In this document: positions 8,643 to 16,344 of the stretch, in pieces
How the letters are laid out: every line of letters begins with the position of its first letter
Numbering within the stretch: position 1 is the first letter of the stretch
Assembly (NCBI GenBank): GCA_020444165.1
Contig: JAHLLK010000007.1
Location: 1-64,000, forward strand
Reading direction: 5' to 3'
DNA from: Deltaproteobacteria bacterium
GTDB lineage: Bacteria; Desulfobacterota; Desulfarculia; Desulfarculales; Desulfarculaceae
DNA: 64,000 nucleotides
The notes under the pieces: model-generated
Databases searched by the model: none
Told to the model about the DNA's origin: nothing
The model's input: the letters and a program-made list of their open reading frames with translations, nothing else
Made by a program: the position numbers and the translations under genes

Positions 8643-8716
8643 TGGGGGATCGTCTAGCGGCAGGACGACGGGTTCTGGCCCCGTTAACCAAGGTTCGAAT
8701 CCTTGTCCCCCAGCCA
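8643..8716 (+). tRNA. tRNA-Gln (anticodon CTG)
   Basis: The acceptor arms TGGGGGA (8643-8649) and TCCCCCA (8706-8712) pair fully, with discriminator G and an encoded CCA. The anticodon loop TTCTGGC gives CTG, reading CAG. The T-loop GGTTCGAATCC is canonical. Confidence 0.95.
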
Positions 8717-8732
8717 ACGTTCTGAAATATGT

Positions 8733-8808
8733 GGTCCCATCGTCTAGCGGTCTAGGATATCGGCCTCTCACGCCGGAGACACGGGTTCGAGTCCCGTTGG
8801 GACTGCCA
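8733..8808 (+). tRNA. tRNA-Glu (anticodon CTC)
   Basis: The acceptor GGTCCCA (8733-8739) pairs with TGGGACT (8798-8804), with a wobble at the first pair, discriminator G and an encoded CCA. The loop CTCTCAC gives anticodon CTC, reading GAG. The T-arm is canonical. Its 3' part is duplicated at 9661-9698, so this tRNA appears to have been used as an integration site. Confidence 0.95.
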
Positions 8809-8815
8809 AATTTGG

Positions 8816-8853
8816 CAAGCGGTTACCCCGCCAGGGGTAACCGCTTGTTTTGT
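8816..8853 (+). terminator. Rho-independent terminator after tRNA-Glu
   Basis: CAAGCGGTTACCCC (8816-8829) pairs perfectly with GGGGTAACCGCTTG (8834-8847), followed by TTTTGTTT. A degenerate copy of this terminator follows the tRNA fragment at 9661. Confidence 0.85.
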
Positions 8854-8947
8854 TTAAGGGCCACGCAGCCGGGGATTCCCTCATGCATTAGGCCAAAATT
8901 GCATGGTATATTCAGATGTGATATGCAAGTTGCAGGAAGGCCGAGCC

Positions 8948-9241
8948 ATGGAACGCCAGCAAGTTAGCGACAAATTGCGCAGCCACCAGGCCGAATTGCG
9001 CCGCTTGGGAGTAAGGAGACTGTCCCTCTTTGGCTCCGCGGTCAGGAACGAAGCCAACCCGGGAAGTGACGTGGATTTGCTGGTGGAGCTGTCGCGTCCC
9101 ATGGGCCTGTTCGATTTTTTCCGGTTGCAGCACCGTCTGGAGGAAATTTTGGGGGTGGAAAAGGTAGACTTGGTGCAGCCAGGGGCCCTGCATCCCGATT
9201 TGAAAGAGAACATTCTCGCCGAGGCCCGGCATGTCGCCTAG
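8948..9241 (+). CDS. mntA: MNT-type nucleotidyltransferase, antitoxin of HEPN pair
   Basis: This 97-residue protein has the minimal nucleotidyltransferase motif: Gly29-Ser30 (LFGSAVRNEA), Asp41 and Asp43 (GSDVDLLVE) and Asp74 (KVDLV). Known MntA antitoxins transfer AMP to a tyrosine of the HEPN toxin and so silence it. I chose the ATG at 8948, with AGGAAGG upstream, over an in-frame start 45 bases earlier, because the homologous part begins here. The gene overlaps the HEPN gene by 11 bp. It lies between the intact tRNA-Glu and a duplicated tRNA-Glu fragment, so it was probably acquired horizontally. Confidence 0.88.
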   Translation: MERQQVSDKLRSHQAELRRLGVRRLSLFGSAVRNEANPGSDVDLLVELSRPMGLFDFFRLQHRLEEILGVEKVDLVQPGALHPDLKENILAEARHVA

Positions 9242-9584
9242 GAAATGGCGGCACCGCATCAAAGACATATTGCAGGCCATATCAAAAATCGAGACCTATG
9301 CCCACGGCATGGACCTCGCCAGTTTCGAAAACGATCCCAAGACCATAGATGCAGTGATCCGCAACCTGATCATTATAGGTGAAGCCGCTTCGCATTTACC
9401 TGAAGAGGTGACCCAAGCCAACCCGGAGATTCCTTGGCGGCTGATGGCGGATATGCGCAATTTTGCCGTACATGAATATTGGGGAGTGGAACTGTCCATC
9501 GTCTGGGAGACTATTGTCAATGATATGCCACCTCTAGTAGCAAGGTTGGAGGATGTTCTGAAGCGGACGCAAGGAGAGCCCTGA
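9231..9584 (+). CDS. hepT: HEPN-domain (DUF86, HepT-like) toxin
   Basis: This 117-residue all-helical protein carries the RX4HXY signature: Arg76, His81 and Tyr83 in MRNFAVHEYWG. In characterised HepT toxins the Arg and His form an RNase site, and the Tyr is the residue AMPylated by MntA. All three are intact, so the toxin should be active unless modified. It is translated in overlap with the upstream antitoxin gene, the usual order for this family. Confidence 0.88.
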   Translation: MSPRKWRHRIKDILQAISKIETYAHGMDLASFENDPKTIDAVIRNLIIIGEAASHLPEEVTQANPEIPWRLMADMRNFAVHEYWGVELSIVWETIVNDMPPLVARLEDVLKRTQGEP

Positions 9585-9660
9585 AACGCGCATATGGCGC
9601 GAGTTACCGCCGAGTTGGGCCGCAAAGTGCTAAAAATAGATGTATCCAGGCCCGGCCGAT

Positions 9661-9748
9661 CGTGCCGGAGACACCGGCTCGAATCCCGCCGGGACTGCAA
9701 AATTTCGAAAGGGGTGACCTCGCAAGGGGTGACCGCTTGTTTTTTTGG
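9661..9748 (+). repeat. Decayed copy of tRNA-Glu 3' end plus terminator (att-like)
   Basis: From 9661 the sequence follows the last 38 bases of tRNA-Glu (GCCGGAGACAC, then a T-arm and GGGACTGC) and continues into a copy of its terminator (GGGGTGACCGCTTG and a long T-run). Substitutions have broken the CCA and the terminator stem. With the intact gene at 8733-8808 it forms direct repeats about 890 bp apart that bracket the MNT/HEPN pair. This is the footprint expected of integration into a tRNA 3' end. No integrase is present. Confidence 0.8.
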
Positions 9749-10099
9749 GGGTCTTTTCGTATTATAAATGAAATTTTAGCCTGAAATCAAGCAGGTGCCA
9801 CAATCTTCTCTTGGATAGAGATTTATCTAACCACTAAAAGAAGCACAAAAGAGTGAAGCGGTTGTTTCCTTGCAATATTATACCACCCTATGAACTCTAC
9901 AAATTTTCCATCGCGCCACCATGACTCAGTCGTTGCCAGTAATTATATCCAAACCCTATCAATATTTAAAATAGTATTAAGTATACAATTTACGATAATT
10001 TTCCATCGAAAAAAGTGTTTCACACACAACACTTCAACAAGGAGGTCCTAAGCTTTACAGGTCAATCCATTTGCTTGTCAAATATAAGGAGTCTCTCTT
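9749..10099. other. AT-rich non-coding segment
   Basis: The composition drops sharply to AT-rich compared with the rest of the window. I see no gene. The last part must hold the promoter of the small gene at 10100; AAGGAG shortly before its ATG is a good ribosome-binding site. The change in composition marks foreign DNA. Confidence 0.6.
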
Positions 10100-10408
10100 A
10101 TGATAACGATCAGAATTGACGAATCTGAAAGAGATTTATCTAGTGCAGATGCGAGTTGGATCAATCAGCAGATTAATCGCCGCAGGGCAGACGGTCGATC
10201 GGTTTGCGTAAGAATTATCATCCAGGAAGGGGACTTGGATATGATTTTATCCACTCCAACTTGCAAGGACAGTGGAACTGGATATAGACGGCCTCGCCCA
10301 CAGGAAGCCAGGGTTTTTACGCTTTGGAAAGAAAGGGGATTAACTGAAGCTGAATATACCGGAGGAAATCTCATCGCCTTCTTGAACCAATTAAAACATC
10401 TTTTATAG
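10100..10408 (+). CDS. Unknown small protein paired with a TIR protein
   Basis: This 102-residue protein belongs to no family I can name with confidence. It starts with beta-strand-like MITIRIDES, has a central RIIIQEGDLDMIL strand, a basic linker (GYRRPRPQEARVF) and a C-terminal half, LWKERGLTEAEYTGG then NLIAFLNQLKHLL, that looks like a compact helical module. A clear Shine-Dalgarno sequence, AAGGAG, precedes it. The TIR gene starts only 21 bp downstream on the same strand, so the two are almost certainly one operon. It could be an adaptor, a sensor or an inhibitor of the TIR enzyme. The AT-rich codon use matches the TIR gene and not the chromosome around it. Confidence 0.7.
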   Translation: MITIRIDESERDLSSADASWINQQINRRRADGRSVCVRIIIQEGDLDMILSTPTCKDSGTGYRRPRPQEARVFTLWKERGLTEAEYTGGNLIAFLNQLKHLL

Positions 10409-10429
10409 ACAGCCAGCAGGAAATATATC

Positions 10430-11383
10430 ATGGTAAAGTTGTTTTTCTCATATTCACACGAAGACGAAGACTTAAGAAATAAGCTAGAAACACATCTCGC
10501 CTTATTAAAACGAGAAAAATTACTCTCAGTATGGCATGATCGTCGCATCACCGCAGGCAGCGAGTTTGACACTGAAATCAGTTCAAACCTTGAATCTTCT
10601 GATATTATACTTCTGCTGGTTAGCGCTGACTTCATCGCATCAGAATACTGCTATAACCGTGAAATGACACGTGCGATTCAGAAGCACCAAGATGGAAGCG
10701 CGGTAGTTATCCCTGTAATTCTGCGTCCTTGCGATTGGACATCAGCCCCTTTCGGCCATTTAATGGCTACGCCAAAAGACGGGAAAGCTGTATTGATGTT
10801 CGCCAACCAAGACGAAGCTTTCTCCATCATTGTTAAGGATATTCGTGCAGCAGCTAATTCTCTCCAAAAACCGGCTACAAACTCATCTGCTGGGCCTTTG
10901 GGTACGATCTCGCGAATTAACGGATCCCTGCCGGCTCGTTCTAGCAATCTTCGAATTAAGAAAAGATTTAGCGATCTTGAACGGGATGATTTTTTAAATC
11001 ACAGCTTTGAATACATAGCGCAGTTTTTTCAAAATTCTCTATCAGAACTTGATAGGCGAAACTCACACATCACAACTAAATTCAAACGAGATTCAGCAAC
11101 ACGCTTCTCGGTATATATTTATGACTCTGGCCAAGCGGTTGTGGGATGTTCGATTTTCCACATGCACCTTACTCAAACCACTCCGGATATCGCATTTTCC
11201 TATTCTACCGATGCCCGGCAAAACAGCTTCAACGAATCAATTAGCGTTGTGAATGACGGATATACCCTACAGCTAGAGCCCTCTGGCATGCAAACGTTTG
11301 TTACCGGAAATACTGGCATTTTGTCGCAGGAAGGTGCAGCAGAACATTTTTGGAGTCTTTTTATAAAACGGCTACAAGAATAA
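10430..11383 (+). CDS. TIR-domain protein, putative NADase defence effector
   Basis: This 317-residue protein has an N-terminal TIR domain (about 1-135): FFSYSHEDEDLR (box 1), VWHDRRITAGSEF, then DIILLLVSADFIASEYCYNREM, with Glu78 in the place of the catalytic glutamate of bacterial TIR NADases. It continues VIPVILRPCDW and PKDGKAV, typical of soluble bacterial TIR proteins. A low-complexity linker (about 140-175) leads to a C-terminal domain of about 140 residues with AFSYSTDARQNSFNE and GAAEHFWSLFIKRL. I recognise that domain only as a recurrent partner of bacterial TIR domains, not by function. TIR enzymes in anti-phage systems deplete NAD or make signalling nucleotides after activation. 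The AT-rich composition and the tRNA-proximal position support horizontal origin. Confidence 0.82.
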   Translation: MVKLFFSYSHEDEDLRNKLETHLALLKREKLLSVWHDRRITAGSEFDTEISSNLESSDIILLLVSADFIASEYCYNREMTRAIQKHQDGSAVVIPVILRPCDWTSAPFGHLMATPKDGKAVLMFANQDEAFSIIVKDIRAAANSLQKPATNSSAGPLGTISRINGSLPARSSNLRIKKRFSDLERDDFLNHSFEYIAQFFQNSLSELDRRNSHITTKFKRDSATRFSVYIYDSGQAVVGCSIFHMHLTQTTPDIAFSYSTDARQNSFNESISVVNDGYTLQLEPSGMQTFVTGNTGILSQEGAAEHFWSLFIKRLQE

Positions 11384-11726
11384 TGTTATCTGACCGGTTA
11401 AAGTAGATAAAATCTGAAAACACAGCGCCTACTAATGATTCATTGGGCCAAGTCAACCTAGGTTTTTTGTTGATGTTTTACGGCCTATTTTAGTTGAGGA
11501 TTGGCAACATTTGTCTCGGACTGCTGGACAGCCACGGCGGGTCCGGTCAGAAGAAAGCTTTTGTCTCGCGGCTACCTCGCGGTGATTTGGAGTTTTTTCG
11601 CCACTTATCCTTCCAAATCAGCCGCTTAACGCTCGCTAGCCCATCGTGATATTCATTATTGAGTTCCTTTGCTTCCCTTTTTTTGGCCCTCATTTTTAGG
11701 CCAGATCTAAGCCAAAGCTCAATTCC
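11384..11726. other. Non-coding end of the accessory patch
   Basis: This AT-rich to mixed sequence has no recognised gene. On the minus strand 11547-11693 could encode a 48-residue basic peptide (starts MRAKKREAKELNNEYH), but it has no ribosome-binding site and I recognise no homologue, so I do not call it. No second tRNA fragment is visible here, so the right boundary of the island remains unmarked. Confidence 0.4.
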
Positions 11727-12968
11727 TTACCTCTCATCCAACGCTCTCACCCTCTGCACCCGCCAAATCGTATTTATCAGCCCGAACGCGATCACATAGG
11801 CCGAAATGGAAATGAAGAACGGCGTGTAGATGTCCAGTGACATCAGGCTGCCGCCGATGAGGGACACGCTGCCCGAGCCCAGGGTGTAGAGCGCGATGGT
11901 CACGCCCATGACCCAGCCTTGCTCGCTGGCGTCCACCGCGGCGGAGAAGAGCCCCAGCATGGTGGGGTAGGTGACGCCGTAGACTATCATCAGGGGCGCC
12001 AGGAGCACGTAGGCCAACAGCGCGACGGGGTTCAGCATATAGAGCACGTCCATGACGGCCAGGAACACCACGCACACGGTGACGATGCGGATCTTGGGGA
12101 AGCGCTTGTTAAGGGGCGCCACCAGCATGCCGCTGCCCAGGGCCATGGTGCCGCCCAGCACCATCATGATGAGGCTGTTCTGCAGGGTGCCGAAGTTGAA
12201 CCGGCTGAAGAGATAGTCGTCCAGGAAGACGTAATAGGAGTTCAGGCCCAGGAAGATGAAGAACAGCACGATGGACAGCCGCAGCACCGTGGGGCGCTGG
12301 TACACCCGCCACAGGGTGAGGAACACTTCCGAGAGCCCGAAATCGATCTTCCGGCGCGGGACCTTGGGCTCCTGAAAGCCCCAAATGATGCACGCCGTGT
12401 TCAGGAGCACCAGGAGCAGCGCGCCGTAGAACGGCAGCTCCAGCGAGGCATAGGCGCCCAGCAGGTCCGCGTCCGAGAGCACGCCGGCCATCAGGGGCCC
12501 ACCCACCAGGCCCAGGGCCGAAGCCGCCACGATCATGCCCAGGTTGCCGGCCTTCTCGTCGTCGTCCCGGCTGATGTCGATCAGCGCGGCCTGGGCGATG
12601 GGCTGGTTACCGGCGGTGAAACCGGAGACGGCCCGCCCCAGGAGGAGCAACGCGAAGTTCGAGAGGTAGAGCGCAATGATGGTCAGCACGTAGCCCGCGA
12701 ACGCGCCGGCCAGGCAGATCAGGATGCCCTTTTTGCGGCCGATGTAGTCCGACAGCTTGGAGATGTAGGCCGCGCCCAGGAACCAGGCCAGGAAGAACAC
12801 CCCGATCACCACGCCGTAATCGATTTCGCGCAGGGAGGTGGCGGTGTGGGCGGGCAGGAAGCCCTGGGTGGGGTCCATGACGATGGTGGTCACGATGGGA
12901 AAGACCAGGCCTTGCCCCATCACGTCGATGAACACCACGAACAAAAGGGCGAAGCGCGACAGGCTCAT
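11727..12968 (-). CDS. MFS transporter (DHA1/TetA-like)
   Basis: This 413-residue protein has twelve predicted membrane segments. The MFS motif A appears in the loop after helix 2 (AAYISKLSDYIGRKKG) and a helix-5 motif C region is present (GLVGGPLMAGVLSD). The N-terminus DVMGQGLVFPIV fits drug:proton antiporters of the TetA/DHA1 type. The substrate is unknown. The gene is monocistronic, with about 550 bp of non-coding DNA upstream, and GC-rich like the core genome, so it lies outside the AT-rich island. Confidence 0.85.
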   Translation of the reverse strand: MSLSRFALLFVVFIDVMGQGLVFPIVTTIVMDPTQGFLPAHTATSLREIDYGVVIGVFFLAWFLGAAYISKLSDYIGRKKGILICLAGAFAGYVLTIIALYLSNFALLLLGRAVSGFTAGNQPIAQAALIDISRDDDEKAGNLGMIVAASALGLVGGPLMAGVLSDADLLGAYASLELPFYGALLLVLLNTACIIWGFQEPKVPRRKIDFGLSEVFLTLWRVYQRPTVLRLSIVLFFIFLGLNSYYVFLDDYLFSRFNFGTLQNSLIMMVLGGTMALGSGMLVAPLNKRFPKIRIVTVCVVFLAVMDVLYMLNPVALLAYVLLAPLMIVYGVTYPTMLGLFSAAVDASEQGWVMGVTIALYTLGSGSVSLIGGSLMSLDIYTPFFISISAYVIAFGLINTIWRVQRVRALDER

Positions 12969-13516
12969 GCTGGGCTCCGGGGCGTTTCCGCCGGCGGGGG
13001 CAGGCGGCCCTAGCTGTTTGGTTTGTTGGCGCGTTGCCAGCGGAAACGCCGCCGCTGGCCCCGCCCGAGGCCTTCCCCGGCCGGCTGGTGCCGCTCCGGA
13101 ACCAGCCGCGTCACGGCGGGCTTGCCCAGGTGAGGTGCGCTGGGGAGCTGCGTGACAACCGGTAAGGCTTCTTTATTTATTTGGCGGGCCGCGCCAGATG
13201 GTGTCAAGTTGCAAACCGGGCCGGCAGGGAAAGGGGGCGCGGGGCCGGGCGGGCTCTTGCGCTTGACCGACGGTTATAAGTGAGGCAGCCCATAGAGGGC
13301 CGATGCGGAGGGCAGGAGCACCGTGCCTCACTCACCCTGGGTTCAGGGACGGCAGGTTTGGGCGGGGATAGCGTGAGCAGCGGTCGGCCCGCCAGAGCCG
13401 GCCGCTGGTTTCGTCATGAAGCACGAGGCGGGAAGTCTCAGGGTTTACGGCGCCACGCCCCTGCCCCCTCAGGGGTGGCGAGCTGGCGGGTCAGGGAGCG
13501 GGCGGGGGGGGGCTGC
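12969..13516. other. Intergenic region, nothing recognised
   Basis: About 550 bp lie between the MFS gene start and the stop of the cytidylate-kinase-like gene, both on the minus strand. It must carry the MFS promoter. I see no conserved RNA, repeat or convincing reading frame. Confidence 0.4.
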
Positions 13517-14335
13517 TCAGCGGCCGCTGCACCCGATGGGGGTGACCTGGCAGGCGTGCATGCGCACTTCCTTGGCCCCCGGGGTGCGGAGCGCCCGCTC
13601 CTTGATCCGGTCGGCCAATTCCGGCTCCACCTCCTGGTTGATCTTGGCGTCGACGATCACCACCCCCTTTTCGGCGTGGACCTGGACCATGGGGAAATCC
13701 TGCACCAGGTCGGCCCGGACCTCGGCGGCCAGGACCAGGTCGTCCAACACCTGCTGGGACTCGGGCGTGGCCTGGAACTGCGGCAGCCCCGCGGTCTGGC
13801 AGATAATGTTCACCGTGTCGTCGAGGTTGAGCTTGTGCACGTGCAGCACGAGATCATAGAGGTTGGGGTCCCAGGGGTCCTTGCCGAACAGGTGCTGGCT
13901 CCACTTGCGCCGTTCCTCGTCGTCCTTGAGCAGGCGGGCCAGGGTTTGCTCCCGGTCGAGGCCTTCCCGCTCCATCTCCAGGGCCACCCGGTCGTCCAGG
14001 TTGGCCAGGATGCGCACCTTGAGCACGTGCGAAACCCCGGTCAGGAAGAAATGCCCGGCCAGGCCGTGGTAAACCACATTGTTCTTCTGCACCCGCTTCA
14101 GGAGGGCGGCGGCGACGTAGGCCAGGTAGCGCTCCTTGCCGTAGGTGAAGCGCTCCAGGATGGAGGGCGCGTCGTGCAGGGCCCGCACCAGTTTGATCTC
14201 CGAGATATTGAAATGCTCGGACGCCTCCAAAAGGATCTCGCGGGAGATGCACTCGTAGCCCAGGGTCTGGGCCACGCGCTGCGCCACCTCCTTGCCCTTG
14301 CTGTAGGACCCGCGGGAAATGGTGATGATGGCCAT
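13517..14335 (-). CDS. Cytidylate-kinase-like family protein
   Basis: This 272-residue protein begins IITISRGSYSKGKEVAQRVA, a P-loop-like nucleotide-binding start (residues 9-22) of the cytidylate-kinase-like family. The middle is helical, with DDRVALEMEREGL and LLKDDEERRKWS, resembling the lid and NMP-binding parts. The C-terminal 80 residues form an extra beta-alpha domain. It is longer and more divergent than the true Cmk, so CMP phosphorylation is not assured. It follows the TSUP-TIGR02186 genes on the same strand, separated by a palindromic element (copy B). Confidence 0.75.
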   Translation of the reverse strand: MAIITISRGSYSKGKEVAQRVAQTLGYECISREILLEASEHFNISEIKLVRALHDAPSILERFTYGKERYLAYVAAALLKRVQKNNVVYHGLAGHFFLTGVSHVLKVRILANLDDRVALEMEREGLDREQTLARLLKDDEERRKWSQHLFGKDPWDPNLYDLVLHVHKLNLDDTVNIICQTAGLPQFQATPESQQVLDDLVLAAEVRADLVQDFPMVQVHAEKGVVIVDAKINQEVEPELADRIKERALRTPGAKEVRMHACQVTPIGCSGR

Positions 14336-14518
14336 GATCTTCTCCTCAGGGCCCCTCCGGGGGCCCAGCGATCAGTGCGGGACGGCTCCAGGTCCGGCCC
14401 CCCGAAGCCCCGGCTGGGAGCCTGTCGGAGTAATGGCGCCGTGGTGATTTTAGCCGACTCTCTAATTATGACGGGAATTATTGATTGTTGAGGGCCATGG
14501 CACAACCTATTTAAAACT

Positions 14519-14615
14519 ATGAAGTTTTTTTGGGGAAAGGGGGTGTGGGGGGAAACCCCTTTTTGTTCACAAAAAGGGGTTTCCCCCCACCTCTTCCACT
14601 TTCTCCAACAACCTC
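14519..14615 (-). repeat. Palindromic 3'-end element, copy B
   Basis: A perfect 20-bp inner inverted repeat (14545-14564 with 14571-14590) has a 6-base loop, inside weaker outer arms that end in GAAGTTTTTTTGG on the far side. It abuts the TAG stop of the minus-strand TIGR02186 gene. The inner stem variant is AAA/TTT. Confidence 0.85.
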
Positions 14616-15413
14616 CTAATGTCCTCCGCCCTTGCGGCGAAACACCAAGCCGCTGAGCATGCCCACCCCCATGGCCACGGCCACGGCCAACAGGCCGTAG
14701 AGGATGCCGTGGTTGCGCGCCATGGCGTGCAGGAAGGCCGGCAAGCCCTCCAGTTCCACCTGGAAGGTGGTGCTGTGCTTGGCCACCAGCTTGCCGTCCT
14801 GGAGCACCCACAGGGACACGTGGTAGGTCCCGTGCTTGAGCCGCGAGGGCAGGTGGAAACTGGCCCGGGCCTGCCACTGCCCGGGGCTGGTCTGGGTGAT
14901 GGCGAGGCCGCCGGGCATGAGCGTGTAGAGCTTGTCGCGCTCTTTCAGCTCCACGAACTCCCGGAAGATGGCGTCATCCTCCACGGGCTTCAAATTGCCG
15001 GAGAACTTGACATTTCTCTCGATAGCCGCATAACCCCAGGGGACCTCGCCGGCTGCGGGGGAAAGCAGTTCCGGCGTGCTGCTGGAGGCCATATAGAGCA
15101 AGGGCGCGTTGTCGATATCCACCTCGCCGCTGTTCATCCACAGGTCCCAGTGGCGGGATTTGCGCATCAATTCTTCTTCGATCCGCTTGCCGCGGACGGT
15201 CAGCACGGCCTGGCTGCCCGGGGGCAGGTCGCCGGTGACGGTCAGGTTGATCCCGGAGAAAAAGGCGTTGATGCCCACCGCGGGCGGCTCCACCACGAGC
15301 TTGCCCTCGTTGGCCGCCGGGGGGGCGGCTGGGGCCAGAGTGGCCAGGGCCAGCAGGCCGCAGAGAAGGAGCCCCGCCAGGGGCGCGCGTCTGGTTATGG
15401 CACGATGGGACAT
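14616..15413 (-). CDS. TIGR02186 family membrane-anchored protein
   Basis: This 265-residue protein has an N-terminal signal segment (LLLCGLLALATLAPAAP), a periplasmic beta-rich domain and one C-terminal transmembrane helix (about 240-262) before a short basic tail. VVEPPAVGINAFFSGINLTVTG and the pattern throughout fit the TIGR02186 family. Members usually sit beside TSUP permeases, which is the case here: the TSUP stop is only 1 bp before this start. A role in export of a sulfur compound alongside the permease is inference from that linkage. Confidence 0.8.
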   Translation of the reverse strand: MSHRAITRRAPLAGLLLCGLLALATLAPAAPPAANEGKLVVEPPAVGINAFFSGINLTVTGDLPPGSQAVLTVRGKRIEEELMRKSRHWDLWMNSGEVDIDNAPLLYMASSSTPELLSPAAGEVPWGYAAIERNVKFSGNLKPVEDDAIFREFVELKERDKLYTLMPGGLAITQTSPGQWQARASFHLPSRLKHGTYHVSLWVLQDGKLVAKHSTTFQVELEGLPAFLHAMARNHGILYGLLAVAVAMGVGMLSGLVFRRKGGGH

Positions 15414-15414
15414 C

Positions 15415-16344
15415 TTATTCCCCCCACTTGAAATCGAGCAGGTAATGGGGAGCCAGGACCAGGCCCAGGAGAATCTTGACCATGACCGCCAGGACGATGC
15501 AGGCCAACAGGGTTTTGAGGTTGTCGGCCTTGAGGCGGTGGCTGAAACGGGCGCCCAGCTGCGCGCCCACGCTGGAGCCCAAGAGCAGCAGGATGGCCAG
15601 CACCATGTCCACGCTGTGGTTGCTGGCGGACTGCATGAGGGTCACGTTGGCGCACACGAAGACCTCTTGGAAGAGGTTGGTGCCCACCACCACGTGCATG
15701 GGCATCTCCAGCACGTAGCACATCATGGGCACCATGATGAAGCCCCCGCCCAGGCCCATGATGGCGGCCAGCATGCCCACGAAAGCCCCCACCAAGAACG
15801 GCAGGATGGGGGAGAGGGTGATGCCCGATTTGGCGAAATGGGTTTGCCAGGGCAGGGCGGCCAGCATCCGGCGGAAGCGGGAAGGGGGCGGCGCGGGTTG
15901 CAGATCCGCGGCCACGGCTCCACGCCGGCGGGAGCGCAGGCTGTCCACCAGCATGTAGGTGCCCACCAGGGTGAGCATCACCACGTAGGTGGTCTTGATG
16001 ACGAAGTCCGCGTTCCCCAAGGGTCGCAAAATCTTGATGATCTGCACTCCGGCGGTGCCGCCCAGAAAGCCGCCGGCCAACAGGATCAGGCCCATTTTCA
16101 GGTCCACGTTGCCCATGCGGTAGTGGGCATAGGTGCCCGAGGTGGTGGCGGCCACGATTTGGTTGGAGTCCGAGGCCGCCGCGATGGTGGGGGGGATGCC
16201 GGCCATGATCAACAGCGGGGTCATGAGGAAGCCGCCGCCCACGCCCGTGAGCCCGGACAGGAAGCCCACGGCCATGCCCAAGCCCAGCAAAACGAAAATG
16301 TTGAGGCTGTGACCGGCGATGGGCAGGTAGAAACTCCAGTGCAT
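15415..16344 (-). CDS. TSUP (TauE/SafE) family permease
   Basis: This 309-residue integral membrane protein has about eight hydrophobic segments and the duplicated TSUP signature: GLTGVGGGFLMTPLL in the first half and AIMGLGGGFIMVPMM in the second. TSUP proteins move sulfite, sulfoacetate or related organosulfur anions, or other organic acids. It is the first gene of an operon with TIGR02186 and probably the cytidylate-kinase-like gene. In a sulfur-metabolising anaerobe a sulfite or sulfonate exporter is a reasonable guess, but the substrate is not readable. Confidence 0.88.
   Translation of the reverse strand: MHWSFYLPIAGHSLNIFVLLGLGMAVGFLSGLTGVGGGFLMTPLLIMAGIPPTIAAASDSNQIVAATTSGTYAHYRMGNVDLKMGLILLAGGFLGGTAGVQIIKILRPLGNADFVIKTTYVVMLTLVGTYMLVDSLRSRRRGAVAADLQPAPPPSRFRRMLAALPWQTHFAKSGITLSPILPFLVGAFVGMLAAIMGLGGGFIMVPMMCYVLEMPMHVVVGTNLFQEVFVCANVTLMQSASNHSVDMVLAILLLLGSSVGAQLGARFSHRLKADNLKTLLACIVLAVMVKILLGLVLAPHYLLDFKWGE

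Noticed and set aside
9661..9698. A second functional tRNA-Glu gene
   Set aside because: Only the 3' half is present, the anticodon arm is incomplete and CCA is altered. It is a fragment.
11547..11693. A 48-residue minus-strand peptide gene after the TIR gene
   Set aside because: It has no ribosome-binding site and no recognisable homologue, and it lies in a composition-transition region. The evidence is not enough to call it.
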